A stretch of 64,000 nucleotides of DNA from Combretum micranthum (taxonomy: Eukaryota > Streptophyta > Magnoliopsida > Myrtales > Combretaceae). The notes under the pieces are model-generated. The model saw only the letters and a list, made by a program, of their open reading frames with translations, was not told where the DNA came from and made no database searches. Where the stretch lies: NCBI GenBank assembly GCA_024138025.1, contig JAMXBD010000169.1, positions 1,116,001 to 1,180,000 on the forward strand, given 5' to 3'. The translations under genes and the position numbers were made by a program. Shown one piece after another: positions 10,281 to 22,083 of the stretch; within the stretch, counting starts at the first letter, position 1, and each line of letters begins with the position of its first letter.

Positions 10281-10944
10281 TGGGGCGCATTTCACGCCGG
10301 CCACTATTCACACAAAGGGGGGAAAGTTTGATTTTTTTCCTTTTTGGTTTTGATTGATTTAGCTTTGATTTGAATTGTGTACAATTTGTCTTAAATTGTA
10401 TTGATTTTGAAGAGACAAAAATCCTTTGAAAAGGGGAGGTAATTGAGTGATGGTAAGTGTTGCAATATAGAGTGTACAAATAGGTAGTAATAGGTTGTAT
10501 TTGTGAATAGTAGAGAATAGTAGACAAGACAATTTAATTACCGATAGTAAGAAAATACGAATAAAAAGCTATAACTGTATTTTTCATAAGCCGGAAAATT
10601 ATGAAATCTATATTTTTGAAATCCTCATTTTATTTCGATTCAAATAAGTACTCATAAGTAAATTTTCAAAATTGTAGTTCCGCGGCACACTTTTCTATAA
10701 TGGGTCTCGGGATGACCCGAAATTGAAATTTTCTAAAAATCTGATATTTTCTTTGTTTGAAATATAATCAAGAACTATATTCAAAATTAAATTTTCTTAT
10801 AAAAGTTTCTTAATTGAAAACCGAGGAAAAGCCGGAATTAGGGTTCCTAGTTCTCACTCCAGTCTTAACCTATTCCGGTTTAGGGTTTTGGTTTCCGGTT
10901 TTAGGGTTATCTTGGCTACTTGAAAAAACGAGGTTTACACCATG

Positions 10945-11131
10945 CCTTTCCCACTAGCTACACACATACCTTCCCCCACATACATAAAAACACAAACCAC
11001 CACCTCTCTACCTTCACAATATATAGAGCTTACACCACAAGCCTAAATATAAACACCACCCCAACACCCCCCCTCCCCCGAAACAAACACAATCCCTTAA
11101 CTCTCTAGTGCTCGAACCTCTCCCAAAGACT
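10945..11131 (+). pseudogene. Fragment 1 of an old ORF (Thr/Pro-rich), unknown function
   Basis: A Thr/Pro/His-rich reading frame that runs from the chromovirus insertion point to the solo LTR at 11136. A poly-C run (about 11066-11074) probably hides a one-base slip. If the slip is allowed, the frame joins the frame at 25396 across the solo LTR, which supports the insertion model. I do not recognise the product. It may be the N-terminal part of an extra ORF of an old retroelement. Confidence 0.4.
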
Positions 11132-14100
11132 ACTTTGTAAACTCTTAGATTTTACGACGATTCTTAAGTTCAAACCCTATAATCGGAAGTCAACCGAAAA
11201 CCCTGGTCAACAAAAGCCTATGCTTAAACCCTAGAGTTTACATTTGACAATCCCGCGCTCTTAAACCCTAGACAACAAAATTAAGTTAATGATCTATAAT
11301 AGTTTGTAATAATATAGGGAAGTATAAAAATATTAGATTTGCCAATTTCTAGAGTCTTTCGGATCCGAATGGGATCAATTTTCGAAAATCGTGCGTGGGA
11401 ACACCGAACGGTAAGAATGTTCCATTCATACTGTTAGACTCATAATAATATAAGAAATCCAAAAATATCAGTTTGTAATTTTTTGGTAGCTAAAAGTTAC
11501 AGATATCACAATTATACGTGTCTTTTTTTACTATCGATAACTTATTAGTCTTGTTTACTATTCATTGTACGTCTTTACTATTTATTACTATTCACCTATC
11601 TCTACTTTTTCTTACTACCTATACACCTACTTTCTTACTTTTTATCTTTCCAATACATTTATATCAAATCATATCTTACCTATTAATTATTTTCTTGTAA
11701 AAATACAAATTTTATCTCTCTCTCTCTCTCTCCCCTCTCCTCATAATGGCCGGCACCACTTCCCTCCCCCTCTCTCTCAATTTATTTTCTTTTCAATCTA
11801 TTTTATTAGACTTAATTTCCCTCCATCTTTAACTGTAAATACCCCATCTTCCTCCACTTCTTTCACATCTTCAATTCATATAACAAAACTCTCTCAAAAT
11901 CACTCCACAAAATTCTTCTCTACCAAAACTCTCTTTCACTAATTTCTCAAAAAAACCCTCCTCTACACATTAACCATCTACCCTTTCTTACTACCCACAT
12001 AATACCCCATTCATCTACCATCTTCATACCACACAAGCACTTTAGGTCAACTTCTATCACTACTAATTTATGCCATGCCCCAAAGGATAGTCTAAACATA
12101 ACAGTCTGCCGCAAGCTATATAAGACTTAGAAATTGTTACCATAACCGTTTCAAAGTCTTGTACAGATGCAAGGCGTACCTTTACGACAATAGAATACAT
12201 GAATCAATTGAGATAAATAGTTTAATTTGACATATTATAAGTATCAGAATATAAACCATGAGTCCATATAGTTCATTACAAAAGTTTCAGGGGCATTCCC
12301 CCACAAAATAATATCGAGTTTAATTATAGTCTTTTATAATCGTTCGATAACTAATAGGCTTTTCTATGGAAGTCTACACAAAATCGAACATAAACTTCTA
12401 ATGGAAACTCCTAATTCTGTACCTGCTTGCTAGGATGCCTTGGCCTTAACCATATATACGGATACTACAATAAGAAAAGGCTGTGGGGGCATAAGCTACA
12501 CCAGGTTAGTGAGTGAATACTTCCATAAAGACATTTATAACCAATCAATCAATCAAGTTAATTATTCAATCGTATGGAATGCATCAACCATATGAACAGA
12601 CAATCATATGATCAGCCGAAAATCATATGTGAATCGATTTACGTCCTCCATTTAAGGTTAGCATATTAATGAATACTGCGGTACTACAGTTAAATTATTA
12701 AGCCATTTATGGATCACGATCAACCGACTCATTTATGTCGTTTATATATCACGATCAACCAACTTTTAGCCGTTTACAGATCACATATAACCAACATATG
12801 CTAATGCTCCATCTCCATCATGAAGTGATTATGTCCGTATTAATTTATCAATCCGAATAGTCATTAATACCAATTTCTTAGGTGATCAATAATTTCGCAG
12901 AAAATCACTCCTATAATACTCTAAACAAGCATAAGTTAATCACTCGATTCTAATATTCTTAATACCATTTCCCAACTCAACAATAAACATACATAATATC
13001 CCATAATTCCCATCATCCAATTCCATTTTATCTTTTGCCTTATAGTCTAGTGCAACTATTACTACAATCACAAGCAAGAAATGAAATTAAGAAGTAATAC
13101 TCACTCAGCCATTGGTCGCCAGTCTCTTAGTAATAGTAATCTGGTGGTAATGAATCCTTGGGATCCAAGTCACTTAAATGAAAGAAATACTCAAATGAGT
13201 ATTTCAACTCATATTTAATCTATTTTATTTCATAAAAACTATTAAGTTCGTAATTCTCGTCATTAGTGAAAATTTCAACTTAAAATGGCCATAACTTGGT
13301 TATTTTTACTCGGAATTTTGCAAATTATATACCGATTCCTATATACTTTGAAAGATCTATCTAATTCTAATATAATATCTAAATTTTGAAAACTTTTAAG
13401 TCTCGAAAAGATGCAAATAGATTTGGTTAGTAACCGAATTCCTATTTTTGAAATTGTTTTTGTGAAGAATTATGATATTTCTACTATCCATGCCAAATAT
13501 GCATGCAATAACAACAAATCACTATCATGATTGGTATGTTATGAGCTTCCTATATGCATATTCATGATGATCTTCTATTAGAAAATGTTATTGAAAATTT
13601 CTACTTTACAAGATATCATGAATACTCAACTTAGTAAGTTCAATTTTTGTGTTCTTGACCAACCACACTTGTTTTAGAGATTTTTCTTAATGAAATCTAT
13701 TTAGTCTTGCTAAAATTAAGTCTTTGCCATATCTATTCCTTAAGGTCTTCATTTTTCAACATAAATCCACATTTTACACATTTGTAGACAAGTGTTTATA
13801 TATTAGCTATTCCTAAATCCGAATTTTGTAAAAATAGTTTTTGAGTAATTTCTTTGAGGAAAACTCGTTTGATTCTTTAAAATTTAAGGCTCCATTATTA
13901 CTATCCCCTAAGGACTTCATTTTCTTAATAAAACTTCCATTTTTAGTTTGAAAAATAGATGTTTACATATCCTCTTTTCCTAGTTACGAATTTCATGTAA
14001 CTATCTTAAGATCAAAATTTTCTATATTGTAAATATTTTTTATTTAACAAATTTCTCTTAGTACATCTATCATTAACTTAAAAAAATCATTTCATATTGT

Positions 14101-15278
14101 TACCTATTCCATAAGCTCTTCATTTTTCATATAAAAATCATGTTTTGGAGTTGAAAAATAGGTTTTCAAAATGCAACTCATTTTTTATCCGAATTTACAA
14201 AAGTTTGTTTTTATAATACCAAATATTTTCTTAAGCTTTTTGGTTCATCTTCATAAATATCCTAGCTTTTAGGAGTAATAAAACATTCATTTACATAAGA
14301 TAAGATATTTATGATCATTCACTCTAAGTATAATAAATGCATGAGATCTACAACATCATGTAAGAGAATAAATGTTTAAAAACTAGATCTAAGTGCAATG
14401 GTCATGTTAAATGCATGAAATGAAATATAATACTTATGACAATGATGTAGTAGAAAGATTCCTACATGAACTCTTCACTATATGAACATATATTATGATT
14501 ATGAGGAAAACACAAGCTTTAATCACAAGATCCACAACTTGTGATGGCTTGATTTTCATGTTCCAGTGGTTTCATGTCCCTAGCATGAAGCTCATAAGGA
14601 TTTTTATGAATCCACACATGAATAATATAGCCATTACATGTCTTTGTGGTAGTATAGTTTAGATCTATACCTATTTAGGCTTGAAACAAGGAGCTTGAAG
14701 AAAGAAATAAAATTTGTTGTGTGAGTGTGTGTGTAAGAGGGGAGGGTCATGACAACTTAGAGAGAAAGGAGGGGGAGTTTGTGAAATTTTGCAAAAGTGA
14801 AAATGAAGAAAGAGAATGAAGGCATAAAAGAATATTTATAATAAGGGTTATTAGGGTTTTGTATGGTTAAATAAAAGAAGAAAAATCACACAATTGAGAG
14901 GGAAAAAGGGAGGGGTGCACTGGCTATTGAGGGAGAGATAAGGGAAGAAATAACTCTTGTACAAATTTTTCAAATTAAAAGTGTAATAAAATGTATTGGA
15001 AAAGTAAATGTAAGAAATATGATGTAATAAGATAAAGCTTGATTGTAAGGATGTCAAAGTAGAGGTATGGTTTATGAGTGTGAGTAGGGTATGGGTTTGT
15101 ACTTGTAAATAACAATGAATAGTACATTAGACAATTAAATTACCAGTTAGTAAAGAAAATACGATATAAAGGCTATAACTGTAATTTTTATAAACCGAAA
15201 AATTATAATAAATATATTTTTGAATTCCGGTCTTAATGAGTATCCTAGAATATTTTTCTAATTTTGAGTCCTAGGGCC

Positions 15279-18200
15279 TGTCACGCCCCGGAGGGTATCC
15301 TAAACGTGGTAGTCCGCCGCACATAATATTAAAGCTAATGAATGACAACCTTAGTCATGCAGGAGCTTCGATATCACATGCAAGGCGTACTTCCAAGATA
15401 GTAGGAGACTCACATGGGTATTAAGTTTAAGCAGATAATAAAAGCATGCAAGAACTTATATAGATAAACATGTAATATTTATTAGAATAAAAGTCTTACA
15501 ACTTCTTAGGGGCATTCCCCCGTTCTAATAGTCTTGTTCAACTAAGCCATCATAAAAAATATTCATAAATATAACATAAGTCTATTATAGAGATTTTTCT
15601 TAGAAGTCTACATCTAAACTAAATACATATAAACTTCTCCCAAGAATTCCTAGTAGCTTTGGCTCATACCTGACAAAAGGGGCTCCTTGGTGCCAACTAC
15701 AAGTAATCATACTATAACAAAAAGCTGTAGGGGTATAAGCAAAACTAGCTTAGTGAGATAACTCTCATCTACAAAACATTTCCATAAACACACAAGTATT
15801 TAGACAATCAAATCAGAATGCATCAATCACATGAGCAAACAAAATACATACGATTAACCGGAAACCATGTATAGCATGGATTTTACGCCCTCTGTCACGC
15901 CTCATAGGGTATCCTAAACGTAACAGCCCGCCACATACTAAATAAGACTCTCGAGTTCCCTACCCGAGCCCTTCGGGAGTCTTATGTAGATGTAAAGCGT
16001 TTCTTTACGACAATAGAATACTTCATCAAATGGAGTTAAACAGTTTAATGTGGCATTCATTAGCCATAGATAATAAACCAAAACGCATAATTATACTTTA
16101 CAAAATCTAAGGGGCATTCCCCCGCAAAATAATATCAAGTCCATTACAGTCATCCAGAGTCTCTTAGTTTCCAACGGAAGTCTATACAAAAAGAATGAAG
16201 TAAACTTCTATGGGAAACTCCTATCTCCGGTACATGAGCTGTGGCTTGCCTCGGTCTAAGCCAGATAAACTCGTGCTGCAACAAGTAAAAACTATGGGGG
16301 CGTAAGCTAACTAGCTTAGTGAGTAAGAACTTCCATATCACAATTACGTACAATTCATTCAAACAAGTGATTATTCAAGCAAGTGTATGCATCAAACAAA
16401 TGAATTCAACAAACATATGACCAACCGGAAATCATATGTGGATGGACTTACTCCCTCCATCCCGGGTTAGCAGATTAACGAATCCTGCGGTACGACGCCG
16501 TTTAAGCTCATAGTCAACTGAACAAAAACTCGTTTTATGGATCACGATTAACCAACAATTTCATTTTATGGATCACGATTAACCAACATATTCGTTTTAT
16601 GGATCACAAAAAACCAACCAATGCTAATGCTCCATCCCCATCGTGATATAAATGAATCCAATTTCAATTGAAGTCAAATGTACATTAGTTTAATTCTTTT
16701 AGGTGGCCAACAAGTATTCACAGACATTCGATATGAAATACTAGCTAATCAATCAATAGCTTAGCACCCGGTTTCGATATTTCTTAAGTTCCATTTCACA
16801 CAACAACAGCAGACAAATATATAATTCCCATATCCCCCATCATGCATATCCATTTTCATCTTTGCCTACACCTCTAGTGCCACTACATTACAATCACAAC
16901 CATTAATTGAGAGTGGAAGTAGAACTCACTCGGCCATTGGACGCCGGTCTTTCTAGTAGTAATAGTCAGGCGGTAAGGTGTCGTCCTGCTCGGGATCACC
17001 TACCAAGTAAGAATAATCCTAATGAGATTCTCATCATGTAACTAAATCAAGTTATACATCTATACTAGATGAATTCGGATTTCTCGCTATTTGCGGAAGC
17101 TCCGACTTAAAACGGCCATAACTTGGTCATTTTAACTCAGAATTTCGCAAATTTTATATCGATCTCTATCTACTTCGAAAGATATATCTATTTCCAATAT
17201 TAATTTCAAGTTTTGAAAAAATTAAGGTCATGGAACAGTAGGATCAGATCTATTCCGTAAGTCCTCAATTTCCGAAAAATTGTTTTGCTTTTGATGAGAA
17301 ATGTTCCTAGTTGATGATTCATGGATGAATGGTATATGAATGAATTCCTAACATGAATGCCATGTAATGAACTCAATATATGCATGGTCATGATGATTTT
17401 TGATGATAAACTCTTATGAACTCCAAATTGTTACAAAATTTCATAAAGGTTATTTCAAAAAAAAAAAAAAAGCCATTCTTCCCAACTTTACATTCCTTAG
17501 GGTTTCTTTGATTTTTATTCTTGAAATTCACTTGTTATCTAATTAAAAATGAGTTCTCAAAGTCTATACTAATCATGGCCTTCATTCATGCATAAAAATT
17601 CCCATTTTTCATTTGGTAAACATGTTTTTAAACAAGCCTTTTGTGAAAATCCGAATTTTTGAAATTTCATTTTCTTGCATTTTTCTTATGGAAAAACTTG
17701 TCTAATGCATTAAAATTTGAAGCTCCAATGTATATATTATCTAAGGACTTCATTTAGCTTATAAAACATCCAATTTAGACTTAGATACTAAGTGTTCTTG
17801 GAGGCATGGACCTAAATTACGAATTTGACTATTGATCCACATATCAATATTTTCATTCTAACTCCACTACTTGTTTTACATTCTTATCATGCCTAAACTC
17901 ATCTAAACTTATGAAAATCATTCTTTCAAGAAATCTATTACACATACCCTTCATTTTCCATGTGAAATATGAGTTTAAAAGTGGTTTTGGTGGTTTTTGA
18001 AGTAGGGTTCCAAATCCATCCGAATTTCCAACAAACCATTACTAACAAAATCTTTTATTTTTCAATGTTCTTGCCTCCTATATATGAAGATCTACTATCT
18101 ACCCTCTCTATACACATACAAGACTACATTTTTATGATCATTAATGCATCGAAATCAAAATAACTCTATGATCATACATGTGAAAGAAGATGTGGATGTC

Positions 18201-21200
18201 TAAACATGAGATCTACTAACTATAATGCATGAATCATAAATCTCATGGCATGGACATCAATATATATATAAGATCTCTACTTTATATGCATGAACAAGAT
18301 GATATCTTCACATAAACTCATCTAAACACTAGATCCATGTCTTGTGATGGCTTGATATTCTTGTTCATGTGTTTTCATGTCCCTAGCATGAGCTCATTGG
18401 GATTAAATGAGAAGACACACAAGATATAGCTTTGCCATTACAAGATTAGGAAGGATCAAAGCTTAAATCAACATACCAGGAAAGATCAAAGGAAGAAATG
18501 AAGGCGTCTTGAGTTGGAAATGTGAGAGGAAGGGGGGAGGAGGCTCATGGCACTTAAAGGAAAAAAAAGAGAGAGTTTTCCTCTTTTGAAAAATTTGAAA
18601 CAAGTAAAAATGAAGAGAGAGAGAGAAAAATATGTTTATATATGAAATGAATTAGGGTTTTAGTTGAATAAATGGAGTAAAAATAATTTGAATTGAGGGA
18701 AAAACAAGGAACTGGGGGGGAGGGTGGGGGTGGGGCGCCGGCCATACTTGTGTGTGTGTGTTGAAATTTTGATATTTTGTAATTTAGTTAATTACAATGT
18801 AATAAATGTAATAATTAATTAAGAGACAAAATTCATTAGAAAAGAAAATTGAAATGAGTAGTATGGGTAGTGTGTAGTGTAGGTTGTACTTATGAATAGT
18901 AGACAAGACATCTACTTTACCGATTATAACGAAAACACGAGAAAGGCGATAACTGTAATTTTTATAGCCTGGAAAATTATAAAATTGATATTTTTGGAAT
19001 CTTTATAAAATTATGGTTCCAATGAATATTCCATAACATTTTTCTAAGTTTGTGGCCTGGGGCACGCTTTCCGTAATTGAGCTCGGGAAGGCCCGGAATT
19101 GAAAAATTCCCGAATTTAAAACTTTCAAAGGTCTACAATATACTTTAGAACAATAATTCAACTTCCTTTACTTTATAAAACTTCTTTTATTATGAAACCG
19201 AAGGAAAGCTAGATTTAGGGTTCCTAAGCTCCTCTCACTAGACTCAAACTGGACCGGATTAGGGTTTCACTTCCCATTCTCGGGGTTTCTTAACTACTAA
19301 GAATACCGGGGCTTACACCCTCCATGTCGGGGTTGGGTAGTTACTGGCTCATACGACCATCAATAATTGTAGATTTACCGGCTCCTACTTGTCCTATAGA
19401 CTTTTCGGCTCCTACTTACCTATGTAGACTATCTGGCTCCTACTAGCCACCATTACAACTCCTCGTTTCCCCACACGAAGAATATTAGTGAAAATAAATA
19501 TAACTCATAAATATGATATGCATGAATCGTTTTTCAATATAGGGTTATACCATTATTGTCGAGTTCAAGTTAAAGGTGATCAAAACAATATTCATCACAT
19601 CATTGTAAGAAAACATAAATTATTCATCAATTCCTCTTTCGATATTCTTAGCTTTTATTCGATCAATCATGAATCCACAACATATGTTTATTTATCTTTT
19701 TCCTTATTTTTTAGTGCTATTACTTACAAGCACAAACAAGGAAATGTAACTAGTAAGGGATTAACTCACTTCATGACGATCGCTCCTAGTCGAAGTAATC
19801 TTCCTAGAAGGTGATATCGGTTCCTTCTTCACCTAAACAAGATGAAATACCCAAAATGAGTCTTTCATAAAATTTCTACTTTTGAAGATTCTAAATCTAT
19901 CTTGAATTCACGGTAAAATTGGATCGAAGGAAATTCAACATAAAATGGCCATAACTTGCTCATTTTAACTAGAAATTTTGCATATTATATACCGTTTACT
20001 ACCTACTCGAAAAGATCTATCTATTTGTAAAACTATTTTCACCAAACTAAGTCATTTGAGCTCCGAAATAGTGGTGATAAGATTCACCATGAATTTCACA
20101 AAACTTGCTTCCTTCTTTTTACAAAAACTCATATCAAAGAGATAGATATTATAATAGTTTGTAAAACCTTTGAAATGTATTTATATATGTATTCATTGAC
20201 TCATATCAAATGCATGAAATTAATGAAGTTGTCTCAACCGTGAATTTTTGGCAAAAGTAAAGTCTTCTAAAGATTTTAGAAAAGTGAAACATTTGAAAAT
20301 TTCCTCTTAGCTTGCTAGAAAATATCTCAAGTTATTTTAAATAAGTATTTTTCATTTCCTTAGTCTTTTTAAATTTCTAAAGAATGATTTTTACTTTCTA
20401 AGCTTATTTTATAATACTTTTTGAAAGTAGTAATAATTTTATATTTATAGAAATAATTCCCTTATTTCTTAAGATCATTCTACTTTTATGAAAAGAATTT
20501 CTTGGTGTTTGTCAAACTAGTATTGATGAAAAGTGAAGTTGAGTAAAACTTTTGTTTAATCAAGAATTTCTTTCCATTTTATGACTTTGTAAAGTGTATG
20601 TTTGTTTTGTTTAAAAATCCTTATGTTCTTAAAATTTATAATGAATTCCTCTAGATTTCTAGAAAAAGTTTGGTAAGATAATTTCCTAATTTTTTATGAA
20701 AATTACTTCCTTCATAACAACATTTATTTTTAGAGAAGAACTTCTATTTTAAGAAAACTTTTCCTTCTTTATCTTGTTGAGACAAAAATCAATATGTTCA
20801 TGAATATGAAATCATAAAGTTATGAAAACATAAGAAAGACATAAAAATTAAAGAAATAAGCTCGTAAAGAAATATGTCAAGTATTGGAACCTTAGCTTCA
20901 TCAAGGTATCCTGGGACTAAGAATATACTAGTCCCAAAAGAAAAAGAAAATTGTTTTGACTTGATGAGGACAAGTCTAAGACCAAAAAAACTAGTCTTAA
21001 AATAACTTGAAAGTAAATAAATTGCAAGGTAAATAAATAAATTGCAAGAAAAGTAAATAAATTGCAAAACAAAGGAGCTTACATGCTCTAAAAGATATAT
21101 ATAACTACATAAATATATTTAGTTAAATATATATGAAAGCAACATAAAGGAAAATAGATTCATGAACAAAAACAAAGTATGAACATATTGTTGCTTTCTT

Positions 21201-22083
21201 AACTTTCATGGTTTTAGAAAACACACATTATGCTCATACTAAGTAAATGAACATAAAGGAAACTTAAAGAAGGATTACTTATGAAAACTAATCTTGAGAG
21301 AATTTTGAGAGAGCTCTTAAAGAAATTTTGAGAGAGTAAGAGTAGTATATGAATGATGTGAAGGAAATGGAAGGAAGATGGGGTATTTACAGGAAAATGT
21401 GGAAGGAAATTTGTGTTAATTAAATAAATGAAAAATAAAACAAATTGAGTGTTGTAAGAGGGTGGCTGATGCAAATTGGGAGTGTGAGAGAGAGAAATTT
21501 ATTTTTTTGTATTTTTGTTAATGAAAAGTAAGATGTGAAAGATGTGAAATTGTATTGGAAATAAAAATTATAAGAAAATAGAGGTATGGTTGTAAAAGTA
21601 GGTTGTAAGAAAAAGTAGAGATAGATAAATAGTGTAGAATAGTAATAAATAGTATAATATAAAGTAGACATGACAATTAAATTATTAGTAGTAAGAAAAT
21701 ACGGGTATAATTACGATATTTGATATTTTTAGTTATCGAAAAGTTGTGAAACTGATATTTCTAAAACCTTATACTTTTACAAGTCTAACGGTATATTTGG
21801 AAATTTTTACTATTTTGAGCTCCGGGACACATTTTTCGAAAACTGTATTCGATTGAGCTCAAAACGAATCGCGGTTTAACTAATCTGATGTTTTTAAGCT
21901 TTCTCATGTTAATATGAACTATTCTATATACTAATCTCTTACTTACTTTCTTAGGGTTATGAACACGAGATTGCCGGACTTGAACAGTTATGTCTGACTA
22001 GGGTTTTGTTGACTTTAGGATTTCCGGTTGACCTTCTAATTAGGGTTTAAGCTTAATTGATCATAAAACTTTGGAGGTTTACA
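15279..22083 (-). repeat. Solo LTR, second chromovirus subtype (net about 3.38 kb), interrupted
   Basis: Begins TGTCACGCCCCGG and ends GGAGGTTTACA, with a perfect duplication GGGCC (15274-15278 and 22084-22088). It is interrupted by 15893-19317. It resembles 47833-51036 rather than the first element: it has CCGGCTCCTACT repeats (19377-19445) in place of the GGATCACGATTAA minisatellite. Hairpin at 15509-15521; conserved block near 19943. Confidence 0.9.
15893..19317 (-). repeat. Solo LTR, innermost of the nest, 3425 bp
   Basis: Begins TGTCACGCCTC, ends CGGGGCTTACA, with a perfect duplication CCCTC (15888-15892 and 19318-19322). It is of the same type as the first element's LTR: minisatellite at 16528-16620, hairpin at 16111-16123, conserved block near 17109, TATATA at 18637-18642 and GCCGGCC at 18737-18743. 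A 14-A run lies near 17457-17472. No coding sequence inside; short frames such as 18554-18745 are chance. Confidence 0.92.

Larger units (their letters stand above)
1..10939 (-). mobile_element. Tekay/Del-type chromovirus, nearly complete
   Basis: A minus-strand Ty3/gypsy element. Reading on the minus strand the order is 5' LTR (10939-7441), primer site, extra ORF, gag, protease, reverse transcriptase, RNase H, integrase, chromodomain, polypurine tract, 3' LTR (574 to beyond base 1). The domain order and a C-terminal chromodomain place it among chromoviruses; the wording of the integrase tail resembles the Tekay/Del clade. The two LTR copies can be compared over 574 bp (1-574 against about 10366-10939): I count about 21 differences, mostly transitions, so the insertion is not recent. 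The flank after the 5' LTR is CCATG (10940-10944); the matching duplication lies outside the window. Every coding domain is damaged, so I infer the copy is not autonomous. Confidence 0.92.
7441..10939 (-). repeat. 5' LTR of the chromovirus, 3499 bp
   Basis: On the plus strand it begins TGTCACGCCCC and ends AGGTTTACA; in element orientation it is TG...CA. It follows the primer site directly. It holds a TATA box (about 10199-10210 on minus), a GCCGGCC box about 90 bp upstream of it (10296-10302), a 13-G run (10268-10280), the conserved AAAATGGCCATAACTTG block (about 8661-8677), a four-unit minisatellite (8041-8188) and the GGGGCATTCCCCC hairpin (7657-7669). Short open frames inside it, such as 10222-10527, look like chance. 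At 3.5 kb it is very long for a Ty3/gypsy LTR. Confidence 0.93.

Noticed and set aside
10860..10920. AACCCTA/TTTAGGG-like words that resemble plant telomere repeats.
   Set aside because: Single, unspaced occurrences at LTR ends, not tandem arrays.
11518..11942. Overlapping frames of 60-125 codons rich in Ser, Thr, Phe and Leu.
   Set aside because: They come from CT-rich U3/leader sequence of an LTR, recur in different frames in sister copies and have no family resemblance.
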